NCBI RefSeq assembly: GCF_001424385.1
Contig: NZ_LMPO01000010.1
Location: 1 to 64,000 of the forward strand
DNA: 64,000 nt
DNA from: Curtobacterium sp. Leaf183
GTDB lineage: Bacteria > Actinomycetota > Actinomycetes > Actinomycetales > Microbacteriaceae
Reading direction: 5' to 3'
Under the pieces are notes generated by a model that saw only the letters and a list, made by a program, of their open reading frames with translations, was not told where the DNA came from and searched no databases. Positions 9,365 to 16,734 of the stretch are shown piece by piece. The position numbers and the translations under genes were made by a program. How positions within the stretch are numbered: the first letter of the stretch is position 1; every line of letters begins with the position of its first letter.

Positions 9365-10539
9365 CCGCTGACGTTGCCCCTGCGGCTGACGTTGCCGCTG
9401 CCGCTGCCGCTGCCGCTGCCGACGGGACGCTCCCAGAGCGCGACGGTGCTCTCGAACCGGTCGTACCGGTGCGGCTGCACGACGCCGTTCGGCCGGTAGC
9501 CGAGGGCGCGCCAGAACGGCTCCGCGACCGCGGCGTTGGTCGCCACGATCCCCAGCCGGATCCGCTCGACACCGCTGACACCGCGGACCCGGGCGAGCAC
9601 CGCGTCGTGCATGCTCCGGCCGAGGCCCTGTCCGTGGCGCCTGCCGTGCACGACGAGCAGCCCGATGTACGCGGTCGCCGGGTCGGGGTACCCGATCAGG
9701 ACGTCGGCGAAGGCCACCAGCTCCGGGCCGTCCCACAGCCCGATGCCCAGCTTGCCCGCCGGGTCGAACCCCGGCGGCACCGTGATGAGGGCGGAGAGTG
9801 CGTCGGACGGCCCCGGCGGGTAGCCGGTCACCCGCTCGGAGTAGGTCGGCACCGACTCGAGCAGCTGCTGCAGGGCATCGACGTCGTCGGCGGCGAGGTC
9901 GCGGACGACGGACGGCCCCCGGTGGTCCTCGACCTGGACCGGGCCGGTGCAGGACACCGCGACCACCAGGTCCTCGTCGAGCCAGCGGACGTGCACGGGG
10001 TACTCGGCGGTGCCGAGGGTCGCTGCGCCCCGGGCGAGGTCGACGTCGACCGACGCGGGGTCGACCCGCAGGCCGCGCCCGTCGCGCTTGAGCACCGCTT
10101 CCTTGGCAGCCCAGCAGGCCGTCAACGCTGCCGGGTCACCGCCGGACCGTCGGAGCTCGCCGGGCGTGAACGCATCGTCGAGCGGTGCCGCGACCAGCCG
10201 GCTGCGGCGTTCGAGGTCGACACCGATCGCTCCATCGTCCACCCTCGGTGGCGCGGGCGTCCGGTTGCCGGGCGTCGCCCTGCCGGAGGTCCGGGGGCCG
10301 ACCGCGAGTGCGACCGCCCCGGGCGCCCTCGCCAGGCTGATCTCGACCGGCTCGCCGTCGACGGTCGCCCACGGGCGACCGTGGTCGGTGCCGCGGCAGT
10401 GCGGACACCGCCGGCCGACGGCCGTCGAGGGGAGGAGCGCGCCCGTGACCGACGCGACGAACGCGCGCAGGGCCTCCCGGTCGGCCGCGTCGTCGGCACC
10501 GCGACCCGTCACGCGGACCCAGACAGCTGACTCGTCCAT
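9361..10539 (-). CDS. 4'-Phosphopantetheinyl transferase fused to GNAT acetyltransferase
   Basis: 392 residues in two parts. Residues 1 to about 210 form an Sfp-type phosphopantetheinyl transferase with the Mg/CoA motifs GAIGVDLE and CWAAKEAVLK, preceded by a CPHCRGTDHGRP segment typical of actinobacterial members. It should convert apo carrier proteins to holo form using CoA. Residues about 215-375 form a GNAT N-acetyltransferase with acetyl-CoA loop GRRHGQGLG and a GYRPNG end. The carrier domain of the neighbouring NRPS-like protein is the obvious substrate. The tail is a repeat-derived GSGSGSGSGNVSRRGNVSG. The ATG at 10539 begins MDESAVWVRV. The fusion looks genuine: the frame is continuous and there is no internal start with a good ribosome binding site. 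Confidence 0.9.
   Translation of the reverse strand: MDESAVWVRVTGRGADDAADREALRAFVASVTGALLPSTAVGRRCPHCRGTDHGRPWATVDGEPVEISLARAPGAVALAVGPRTSGRATPGNRTPAPPRVDDGAIGVDLERRSRLVAAPLDDAFTPGELRRSGGDPAALTACWAAKEAVLKRDGRGLRVDPASVDVDLARGAATLGTAEYPVHVRWLDEDLVVAVSCTGPVQVEDHRGPSVVRDLAADDVDALQQLLESVPTYSERVTGYPPGPSDALSALITVPPGFDPAGKLGIGLWDGPELVAFADVLIGYPDPATAYIGLLVVHGRRHGQGLGRSMHDAVLARVRGVSGVERIRLGIVATNAAVAEPFWRALGYRPNGVVQPHRYDRFESTVALWERPVGSGSGSGSGNVSRRGNVSG
9367..9417. repeat. Hexanucleotide and 18-bp repeats at the gene end
   Basis: GCTGACGTTGCC-type 18-mers at 9367-9384 and 9385-9402 run into about four copies of GCCGCT (9394-9417). Read on the minus strand they encode the Gly-Ser tail of the PPTase-GNAT protein. 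Such arrays can slip, so the C-terminus may vary between strains. Confidence 0.7.
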
Positions 10540-10587
10540 GGCCCCACCGTACGTGTGTAGTCGGAGCCGCAGCGGTCGAGTGGACGA

Positions 10588-10618
10588 CGAGACGCCGCCG
10601 GGGTCCGGCGGCGTCTCG
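10588..10618. terminator. Perfect GC-rich hairpin
   Basis: A 14-bp perfect stem (CGAGACGCCGCCGG / CCGGCGGCGTCTCG) with a 3-nt loop. It lies between the 67-residue gene, which ends at 10647 on the minus strand, and the start of the PPTase-GNAT gene. It fits a terminator for the small gene. Confidence 0.7.
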
Positions 10619-10646
10619 GTCGGGTCGTTCCTGCTGGTGTGCTCGT

Positions 10647-10850
10647 CTAGGCGTGGGTGAGAGCGATCAGCGCCACGTTCATCGTGGAGTAGAGCCCCTC
10701 GGACCGGGTGGCCTGGCGGACGCGGCCCCGCAGGACCTCGTAGCGGCCGTCGTGCTCGCGCACGAAGCCGATCACGCCACTGGCGGGTGTTGACACCCGG
10801 TGGAAGCCGTCCTCGAGCGGGACGACCTCCGTGTTCATCGTACGTTCCAT
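10647..10850 (-). CDS. Small protein of unknown function (67 aa)
   Basis: The ATG at 10850 is preceded by GAAAGGGG at good spacing, and a TAGGAT -10-like element lies about 40 bp upstream. A second in-frame ATG is at 10838. The product (MERTMNTEVVPLEDGFHR...) has short strand-like segments (GVIGFVRE, YEVLRGRV) and ends in a hydrophobic ALIALTHA. I recognise no family. It diverges from the TPM gene across a 214-bp spacer that contains a perfect 8-bp-stem hairpin (10901-10923). A strong terminator follows it. Ribosome binding site, promoter and terminator together support a real gene. Confidence 0.65.
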   Translation of the reverse strand: MERTMNTEVVPLEDGFHRVSTPASGVIGFVREHDGRYEVLRGRVRQATRSEGLYSTMNVALIALTHA

Positions 10851-11064
10851 CTGTCGACCCCTTTCGTCGTCGAAACGGTCATGTCGGATCCTACTCCCGA
10901 CGGGGGACAAGCGACGTCCCCCGCCCCACTCTCTCCACAGGTCCTGGGGGAATCCGACAGAACCGTGCGCCCCCTGGATAGACTCCGGGCGACGGCGCTC
11001 CTGGCGCGGTGACACCGGGGATCCGGGGCCGCGGCGCACGCGCTGCCGGACGGACGGAGAACGG

Positions 11065-13086
11065 ATGCGAACGGTCCAGCGTGGATCGCACACCTGGCAG
11101 TTGGACACGGACGGCCCGACGGGCGGGCGGGGTACATCGGTGCGGGTCCGGTCCCGGCGCTGGGCGGCTCGCGTGGCCGCGGTGCTCGTCGCGGCGCTGC
11201 TCGTGGTGGGTCCGGCCTCGGCCGCCAGCGCCACGGCCCCGGTGCAGCTCGACGGCGCCTACGTCGTCGACGACTCCGGAGCGCTGACCTCCGCGCAACA
11301 GTCCTCGGTCGAGCGGGCCGTCCGCGACCTCGCTGACAAGACGAACACGCAGCTCTACGTCGTGTACGTCGACTCCTTCACGAACCCGTCGGACCACACC
11401 GCCTGGGGTGCGGCGACGCTGTCGCAGAACCAGATCGACTCCAACGGCATCCTGCTGTCGATCGCGACGCAGGCCCGCACGTACGACGTGCAGCAGACCA
11501 ACGAGACCTCGATCAGCAGCTCCGACGTGCAGCAGGCCGTCAACGACGACCTGCTCCCCGGGCTGCGGGACGGCAACTGGTCCGGCGCGGCCACCGCGTT
11601 CGCGAACGGTCTGTCGTCCTCACAGGACCCGCCGGACCTGACGTGGCTGTGGATCCTGCTGCTCGTGGTCGTGATCGGGATCGTGGTCGTCGTGCTGGTG
11701 GTCCGCACCCGCAACAAGCGCCGGACCGCGGCCGCCACGCGGGCGCAGGAAGCCTCGCTCGCCGACCTCGAGCGCACGGCCGGCGCTGCGCTCGTGACCA
11801 TCGACGACGAACTCCGCACCGCCGAACAGGAAGTCGGCTTCGCCGCCGCGCAGTTCGGCACGGACGCCGCCGAGCCCTTCGCGAAGACGGTCGACGCCGC
11901 CAAGAAGAACGTGCGGACGGCGTTCACGTACCAGCAGCAGCTCGACGACGAGGTCCCGGACTCCCCGCAGCAGCGTGCCGACTGGTCGAACCAGATCATC
12001 GCCATCTGCGAGCAGGCCCACGCCGCCATCGCCGAGCAGACCGAGTCGTTCGACCAGCTCCGCTCGCTCGAGGACGGCGTCGAGGACGCGGCCGCCGCGC
12101 TCGGTGACGCGGTCCGTGCAGCACCGGCCTCGGTCGACGGGGCCGCGGCGGCGCTCGACCAGGTCCGGGGCTCGTACACCGGCCGCACGCTCGCCACCGT
12201 CGCCGACAACGTCGACCAGGCTCGCCAGGTGCTCGCGTTCGCGACCGAGCGATCACAGGCCGCCGACGCAGCGATCGCCAGCGGCGACAAGGGCGAGGCG
12301 GTCGTCGCCGTGCGCGACGGGCAGCACGCGCTCGCCCAGGTGCAGCAACTGACGGGTTCCGCGGTCGGCGCCGACGCGACCTTCCGCGAAGCCGCTGCCC
12401 GCGTCGACGCGATGCGGCTCGACATCCAGGGCGACGTCGCCGCGGCCCGGGCCATGCGGGCGCAGAGCCCCGAGCTGGCCTCCGCCGTCGTCACGGCGGA
12501 GACGGTCCTGCGAGAGCGGCTCGACCCGAAGGACCCGATCGCCGCGGTCGACGCCCTGACCAAGGCGAACACCGAGATCGACGCCGCGCTGGCCTCGGCC
12601 CGCGGCGCCCAGGAACAGCACGAACGCGCGCAGCGGGCACTCGACTCCGCGATCCGCGACGCCCGCGCACGCATCAGCCAGGCGCGGGAGTTCATCTCGC
12701 TGCGTCGCGGTGGCGTGGGCACGACGGCGCGCACCCGGTTGTCCGAAGCCGAGCGGGCGCTCGACGACGCCATCGACCTGGCCACGACCGACCCGCAGCG
12801 AGCGCTCCAGGCGGCTCGCGCAGCCGAGCAGTACGCGGCTGCGGCGATGGACGAAGCCGGCAGCGACATGGGCGGTTGGCCCGGCGGGGGCGGTGGCACC
12901 GGTGGCGGGGCCCAGCTCGGCGGACTCGTCACCGGCATCGTGCTCGGTGGACTCCTCGGCGGACGCGGCGGCTCCTTCGGCGGCGGCTCGTTCGGCGGGG
13001 GCGGCGGCGGCTTCGGCGGGGGCGGCGGCTTCGGCGGAGGCGGCGGCGGCGGAGGCGGCGGCTTCTCGGGTGGTGGTCGTTTCTGA
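11065..13086 (+). CDS. TPM-domain membrane protein
   Basis: 673 residues. A signal peptide ending near ASAASA is followed by an extracytoplasmic TPM domain (YVVDDSGALTSAQQSSVERAV...), then one transmembrane helix (WLWILLLVVVIGIVVVVLVV) and a long cytoplasmic, Ala/Glu-rich region likely to form coiled coils. It ends in a Gly-rich tail (GGGFGGGGGF type) ending GGGRF, which is characteristic of TPM proteins. TPM domains occur as phosphatases and as photosystem or respiratory assembly factors; here an envelope-maintenance role is inferred from the adjacent pspA. The start at ATG 11065 precedes the signal peptide by about 30 residues. GTG starts closer to it cannot be excluded. Confidence 0.88.
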   Translation: MRTVQRGSHTWQLDTDGPTGGRGTSVRVRSRRWAARVAAVLVAALLVVGPASAASATAPVQLDGAYVVDDSGALTSAQQSSVERAVRDLADKTNTQLYVVYVDSFTNPSDHTAWGAATLSQNQIDSNGILLSIATQARTYDVQQTNETSISSSDVQQAVNDDLLPGLRDGNWSGAATAFANGLSSSQDPPDLTWLWILLLVVVIGIVVVVLVVRTRNKRRTAAATRAQEASLADLERTAGAALVTIDDELRTAEQEVGFAAAQFGTDAAEPFAKTVDAAKKNVRTAFTYQQQLDDEVPDSPQQRADWSNQIIAICEQAHAAIAEQTESFDQLRSLEDGVEDAAAALGDAVRAAPASVDGAAAALDQVRGSYTGRTLATVADNVDQARQVLAFATERSQAADAAIASGDKGEAVVAVRDGQHALAQVQQLTGSAVGADATFREAAARVDAMRLDIQGDVAAARAMRAQSPELASAVVTAETVLRERLDPKDPIAAVDALTKANTEIDAALASARGAQEQHERAQRALDSAIRDARARISQAREFISLRRGGVGTTARTRLSEAERALDDAIDLATTDPQRALQAARAAEQYAAAAMDEAGSDMGGWPGGGGGTGGGAQLGGLVTGIVLGGLLGGRGGSFGGGSFGGGGGGFGGGGGFGGGGGGGGGGFSGGGRF

Positions 13087-13169
13087 GCCGACCACGCTGA
13101 GACCGAACCCCAGACGCACCACCGACGGCACCACCACACACCAGCACCACCCCAGGAAGGGAAACCGCA

Positions 13170-13895
13170 ATGGCAAAGCAGACGATCTTCGGTCGTATCT
13201 CCTCGCTCGTCCGGGCGAACGTCAACCAGCTCATCGACAACGCCGAGGACCCGCAGCTGATGCTGGACCAGCTCGTGCGCGACTACACGAACAACATCGC
13301 GGACGCCAAGAGCGCCATCGCCCAGACGATCGGCAACCTCCGCCTGCTCGAGCAGGACAACGAAGAGGACGTCCGGGCCGCACAGGAGTGGGGCCAGAAG
13401 GCCGCGAACGCGTCGACGGCTGCGGACAAGTACCGCACCGAGGGCAAGGCGAGTGACGCGGACAAGTTCGACAACCTGGCGAAGATCGCGATCGGCAAGC
13501 AGATCGCGGCCGAACAAGAGGTGAAGGACAACGCGACGCCGCTCGCCACGCAGAACGAGCAGGTCGAGAAGCTCAAGCAGGGCCTGGCAGGCATGGAGGA
13601 GAAGCTCCAGGAGCTGAAGTCCAAGCGCGACAGCCTCGTCGCCCGCTCCAAGACCGCCGAGGCCCAGTCGAAGGTCAACGACGCACTCGGCAACATCGAC
13701 ATCACCGACCCGACGAGCGACCTCAACCGCTTCGAGGAGAAGGTCCGTCGCGAAGAGGCGAAGGTCATCGGGCAGCAGGAACTGCAGTCGTCGAGCCTCG
13801 ACGCCCAGTTCGAGTCGCTCGAGGACGTGGGCAAGGACGCCGAGGTCGAGGCCCGACTCGCGGCACTGAAGTCCGGCGGGTCGTCCTCGCTCTGA
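13170..13895 (+). CDS. pspA: PspA/IM30 family protein
   Basis: 241 residues, almost entirely helical and charged, starting MAKQTIFGRISSLVRANVNQLIDNAEDP, the N-terminal amphipathic helix typical of PspA/Vipp1. Heptad-rich coiled coils follow (about residues 30-200). This ESCRT-III-like family binds membranes under stress and protects the proton-motive force. AAGGGAAA lies just upstream of the ATG. It begins 83 bp after the TPM gene, a pairing seen across actinobacteria, so the two probably form an envelope-stress operon. Confidence 0.93.
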   Translation: MAKQTIFGRISSLVRANVNQLIDNAEDPQLMLDQLVRDYTNNIADAKSAIAQTIGNLRLLEQDNEEDVRAAQEWGQKAANASTAADKYRTEGKASDADKFDNLAKIAIGKQIAAEQEVKDNATPLATQNEQVEKLKQGLAGMEEKLQELKSKRDSLVARSKTAEAQSKVNDALGNIDITDPTSDLNRFEEKVRREEAKVIGQQELQSSSLDAQFESLEDVGKDAEVEARLAALKSGGSSSL

Positions 13896-13941
13896 CCCGC
13901 GAGCACGGACGGCGCCGAGCCCGGCCTGCCAGGATGAGGAC

Positions 13942-14763
13942 ATGCAGTTCCTCGTCGTCGGTCAGTGGCAGGGTTCGGCGTCGTCGCGCGCGATGCGCCT
14001 CGGCGACGGAGCCGCCGCCATAGCAGCCGATCTCCCCCGCACCGCGACCACCGTCATCGACGTCCCGACGGGCGCGGGTGACCGGCTCGAGACCGCGGTG
14101 GCCCGGTACACGTCCGTGTTGCAGGTCGCAGAACGCGTGGCAGAAGAGGTGTCGATCGCATCGGAGCCGGTCCTGGTGATCGGTGGCGACGGAGCGAGTG
14201 CCCTGGGCGGCAGCGTCGCGCTGGGGCCGCAGACGGCCTTCGTCCGCATCTCCGGGTCGAGCGGCTACCGGTCGCTGAACCGCGCCCAGCCCGTCGCCGC
14301 CGAGACCGCCGCGCTCCGCATCCTCGTCGACCGGGCGGACGACCTGTTCACCGGGCTGCCGGTGGTCCCGGCGGGATCGGTCGTCCTCGCCGGCACCCGC
14401 GGGGTCGAGGACGCCGAGACCAACGCCGTCACCCGTGCGGGCATCCGCTCACTCGACGTCGACGCTGCAACGCCGGACGCGATCTCCGCAGCGGTCGACG
14501 CGACCGGGGCCGACTCCGTGTACGTGCACGTCGACCTCGACGTGCTCGACCCGTCCGAGGTGGACGGCCTGCTCGAACCCGTGCCGTTCGGCCTCGACGG
14601 CGCCGCCCTGGTCGAGCGCATCCAGGCCGCGACGCGCGGCCGACGGCTGGCCGGTGCGGCACTGACGGGGTTCGCACCCGTCAGCCCGGACCGCGCGGTC
14701 GACGACATGGGGGTCATCCTCCGCGCGGTGGGCGCACTGACCGCGGCCTCGCGGGTGTCCTGA
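13942..14763 (+). CDS. Arginase-fold protein with incomplete metal site
   Basis: 273 residues of the arginase/agmatinase/formimidoylglutamase superfamily. HVDLDVLDP (residues 196-204) keeps the two aspartates of the third metal motif. The first motif, normally GGDH, reads GGDGA (81-85). The second, normally DAHxD, is replaced by VRISGSSG around residues 101-108. Both metal-bridging histidines and several aspartates are therefore missing, and canonical Mn-dependent ureohydrolase activity is unlikely. It follows pspA by 46 bp on the same strand and may share its transcript. Actinobacterial arginase-family proteins of this shape are annotated but not characterised, as far as I know. Confidence 0.85.
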   Translation: MQFLVVGQWQGSASSRAMRLGDGAAAIAADLPRTATTVIDVPTGAGDRLETAVARYTSVLQVAERVAEEVSIASEPVLVIGGDGASALGGSVALGPQTAFVRISGSSGYRSLNRAQPVAAETAALRILVDRADDLFTGLPVVPAGSVVLAGTRGVEDAETNAVTRAGIRSLDVDAATPDAISAAVDATGADSVYVHVDLDVLDPSEVDGLLEPVPFGLDGAALVERIQAATRGRRLAGAALTGFAPVSPDRAVDDMGVILRAVGALTAASRVS

Positions 14764-14839
14764 GCCGCACAGCAGGTCCACGACCGCCGCATCCCCATCG
14801 CTCGGGCCGGTCCATGCCGCTCCGCGTACGCTCGACGCC

Positions 14840-16258
14840 ATGACGGACTACGACCTCATCGTGATCGGCGCCGGAGCAGTCGGCGAGAACGTGGCGGACT
14901 ACGCCCACAAGCGCGGCCTCTCGGTCGCGGTCGTCGAGGCGGAGCTGGTGGGCGGTGAATGCTCCTACTGGGCGTGCATGCCCTCCAAGGCCCTCCTGCG
15001 CAGCGGACACGCCCTGGCCGCGGCGAAGCGGCTCGACGGCGCGAAGCAGGCCGTGACCGGTCAGCTCGACGCCGCCGCGGTGCTGGCACGTCGTACCTCG
15101 TTCACGAGCGACTGGGACGACTCCAGCCAGGTCGCCTGGCTCGAGTCCGCCGACATCGCCCTCCTCCGTGGCCACGCGCGGATCACCGCCCCGAAGACCC
15201 TCGAGGTCACCAGCCCCGAAGGCGACGTCGCGACCCACACCGCCCGCGCCGCGATCGCCGTGGTCACCGGTTCGCTGCACACGCTCCCCGACGTCCCCGG
15301 CCTGTCCGAAGCGGCACCGTGGGGCACGCGCGAGGGCACGAGCGCGAAGGCCGTCCCGGAGAGCCTGCTCGTCATCGGCGGCGGCGTCGCGGGCACCGAG
15401 CTCGCCACCGCTTGGGCATCCCTCGGAGCGAAGGTCACGATCGTCGCGCGGCACGGACTGCTGGGCGGTATGGAGCCGTTCGCGGGCGAACTCGTCGCCG
15501 ACGCCATGCGGGAGTCCGGCATCGACGTCCGACTCGGGGTCAACCCGACCCGCGTCGACCGCGACGAGCACGGCCTGGTGACGACGACGCTCGACGACGG
15601 CTCGACCGTGATCACCAGCGAGGTCCTCGCCGCCACCGGTCGCGCCGCGCACACGAAGGACCTCGGGCTCGAGTCCATCGGCCTGACCGCCGGTGACTGG
15701 CTCGACGTCGACGACACCATGCTCGTCACCGGTACCGACTGGCTGTACGCCGTCGGCGACGTGAACCACCGCGTGCTGCTCACCCACCAGGGCAAGTACC
15801 AGGCGCGCGCCGCGGGCGAGGCCATCGCAGCGCGTCACCAGGGCACGCCGCTGCACACCGAGCCGTGGGGAGCGCACGTCGCGACCGCGGACCACGCCGC
15901 TGCTCCGCAGGTCACCTTCACGGACCCCGAGGTCGCGAGCGTCGGCCTCACCGAGGCGAAGGCCCGGCAGCAGGGGATCAACGTCCGCGTGGTCGAGTAC
16001 GAGCTCGGCAACATCGCCGGCGCCGCACTGCAGGCCGACGGCTACGTGGGTCGCGCCAACATGGTCGTCGACGAGGACCGCAAGGTCGTGGTCGGCATGA
16101 CCTTCGTCGGCCAGGACGTCGCCGAGATGCTGCAGGCAGCGACGATCGCCGTGGTCGCCGAGGTCCCCCTCGACCGGCTGTGGCACGCCGTCCCCGCCTA
16201 CCCGACCATGAACGAGATCTGGCTGCGGCTGCTCGAGACCTACGGCCGTCCGGAGTAG
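14840..16258 (+). CDS. FAD-dependent pyridine nucleotide-disulfide oxidoreductase
   Basis: 472 residues. An N-terminal FAD-binding GAGAVGENVADYA is followed by the redox-active disulfide in GGECSYWACMPSKALL (CX4C), an NAD(P)-binding LLVIGGGVAGTELA, and a dimerisation domain with the base-pair histidine in HAVPAYPTMNE. This is class I, related to dihydrolipoamide, glutathione and mycothione reductases. The SYWACMPSK variant separates it from Lpd (GGTCLNxGCxPSK), so the electron acceptor is unknown; a role in thiol redox balance is likely. It overlaps nothing and is followed after 3 bp by a small gene, suggesting coupling. Confidence 0.93.
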   Translation: MTDYDLIVIGAGAVGENVADYAHKRGLSVAVVEAELVGGECSYWACMPSKALLRSGHALAAAKRLDGAKQAVTGQLDAAAVLARRTSFTSDWDDSSQVAWLESADIALLRGHARITAPKTLEVTSPEGDVATHTARAAIAVVTGSLHTLPDVPGLSEAAPWGTREGTSAKAVPESLLVIGGGVAGTELATAWASLGAKVTIVARHGLLGGMEPFAGELVADAMRESGIDVRLGVNPTRVDRDEHGLVTTTLDDGSTVITSEVLAATGRAAHTKDLGLESIGLTAGDWLDVDDTMLVTGTDWLYAVGDVNHRVLLTHQGKYQARAAGEAIAARHQGTPLHTEPWGAHVATADHAAAPQVTFTDPEVASVGLTEAKARQQGINVRVVEYELGNIAGAALQADGYVGRANMVVDEDRKVVVGMTFVGQDVAEMLQAATIAVVAEVPLDRLWHAVPAYPTMNEIWLRLLETYGRPE

Positions 16259-16261
16259 CGG

Positions 16262-16618
16262 GTGCGCAACCCGCTGCTCGACTCACCCGTGTCCCGGCTC
16301 GGGTGGCTCTTCGCCACCGGGGTCGGGCTCGCGGTGGGGCTGCCGCTCTCGACCGGGCCGATCCGGGTCGTCGACGGTCTGGTCGTCTGCTCCGGTCTGC
16401 CGCGGTGGGTGTTCCGGCGTGGTGGCACCTGCGTGGGCTCGGTCTACCTGACACGGGACAACGACGGTGACCGGGTGCTGCGCCACGAACGCGTGCACGT
16501 CACGCAGTGGCGGCGGTACGGCATGCTCATGCCCCTGCTGTACGCCGTCGCCGGTCGCGACCCGCTGCGCAACCGCTTCGAGGTCGAGGCCGGGCTCGAG
16601 GACGGCGGCTACCGCTGA
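16262..16618 (+). CDS. Small HExxH-containing protein of unknown function
   Basis: 118 residues from GTG 16262, 3 bp after the oxidoreductase stop. It has one or two hydrophobic segments (LGWLFATGVGLAVGLPL near the N-terminus) and the sequence RHERVHVTQWRRYG. This matches the zinc-binding HExxH of zincin peptidases, with an EVEAG glutamate downstream that could be a third ligand. It is too short for a normal secreted metalloprotease. Homologues are usually labelled hypothetical, so peptidase activity is only a possibility. It converges on the siderophore ATPase gene. Confidence 0.8.
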   Translation: MRNPLLDSPVSRLGWLFATGVGLAVGLPLSTGPIRVVDGLVVCSGLPRWVFRRGGTCVGSVYLTRDNDGDRVLRHERVHVTQWRRYGMLMPLLYAVAGRDPLRNRFEVEAGLEDGGYR

Positions 16619-16700
16619 CTCGGTTCCGCCGGCCCGCCGAGGTTCCACGACACGCCGCACGTCACGCGTCGACGTGTCACGAACGAACGGTGCGGATGCC

Positions 16701-16734
16701 CGAGATGCGCAAATTACGGAACCTCAAGGGCGCG
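16701..16734. repeat. 34-bp dispersed repeat, copy 2
   Basis: CGAGATGCGCAAATTACGG followed by AACCTCAAGGG. It is related to 2888-2921 by transitions only. It overlaps the stop codon and last codons of the ATPase gene on the minus strand. An inverted GAGGTTCC (16640-16647) lies about 70 bp away, so the converging 3' ends may share a large, weak hairpin. Confidence 0.6.
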
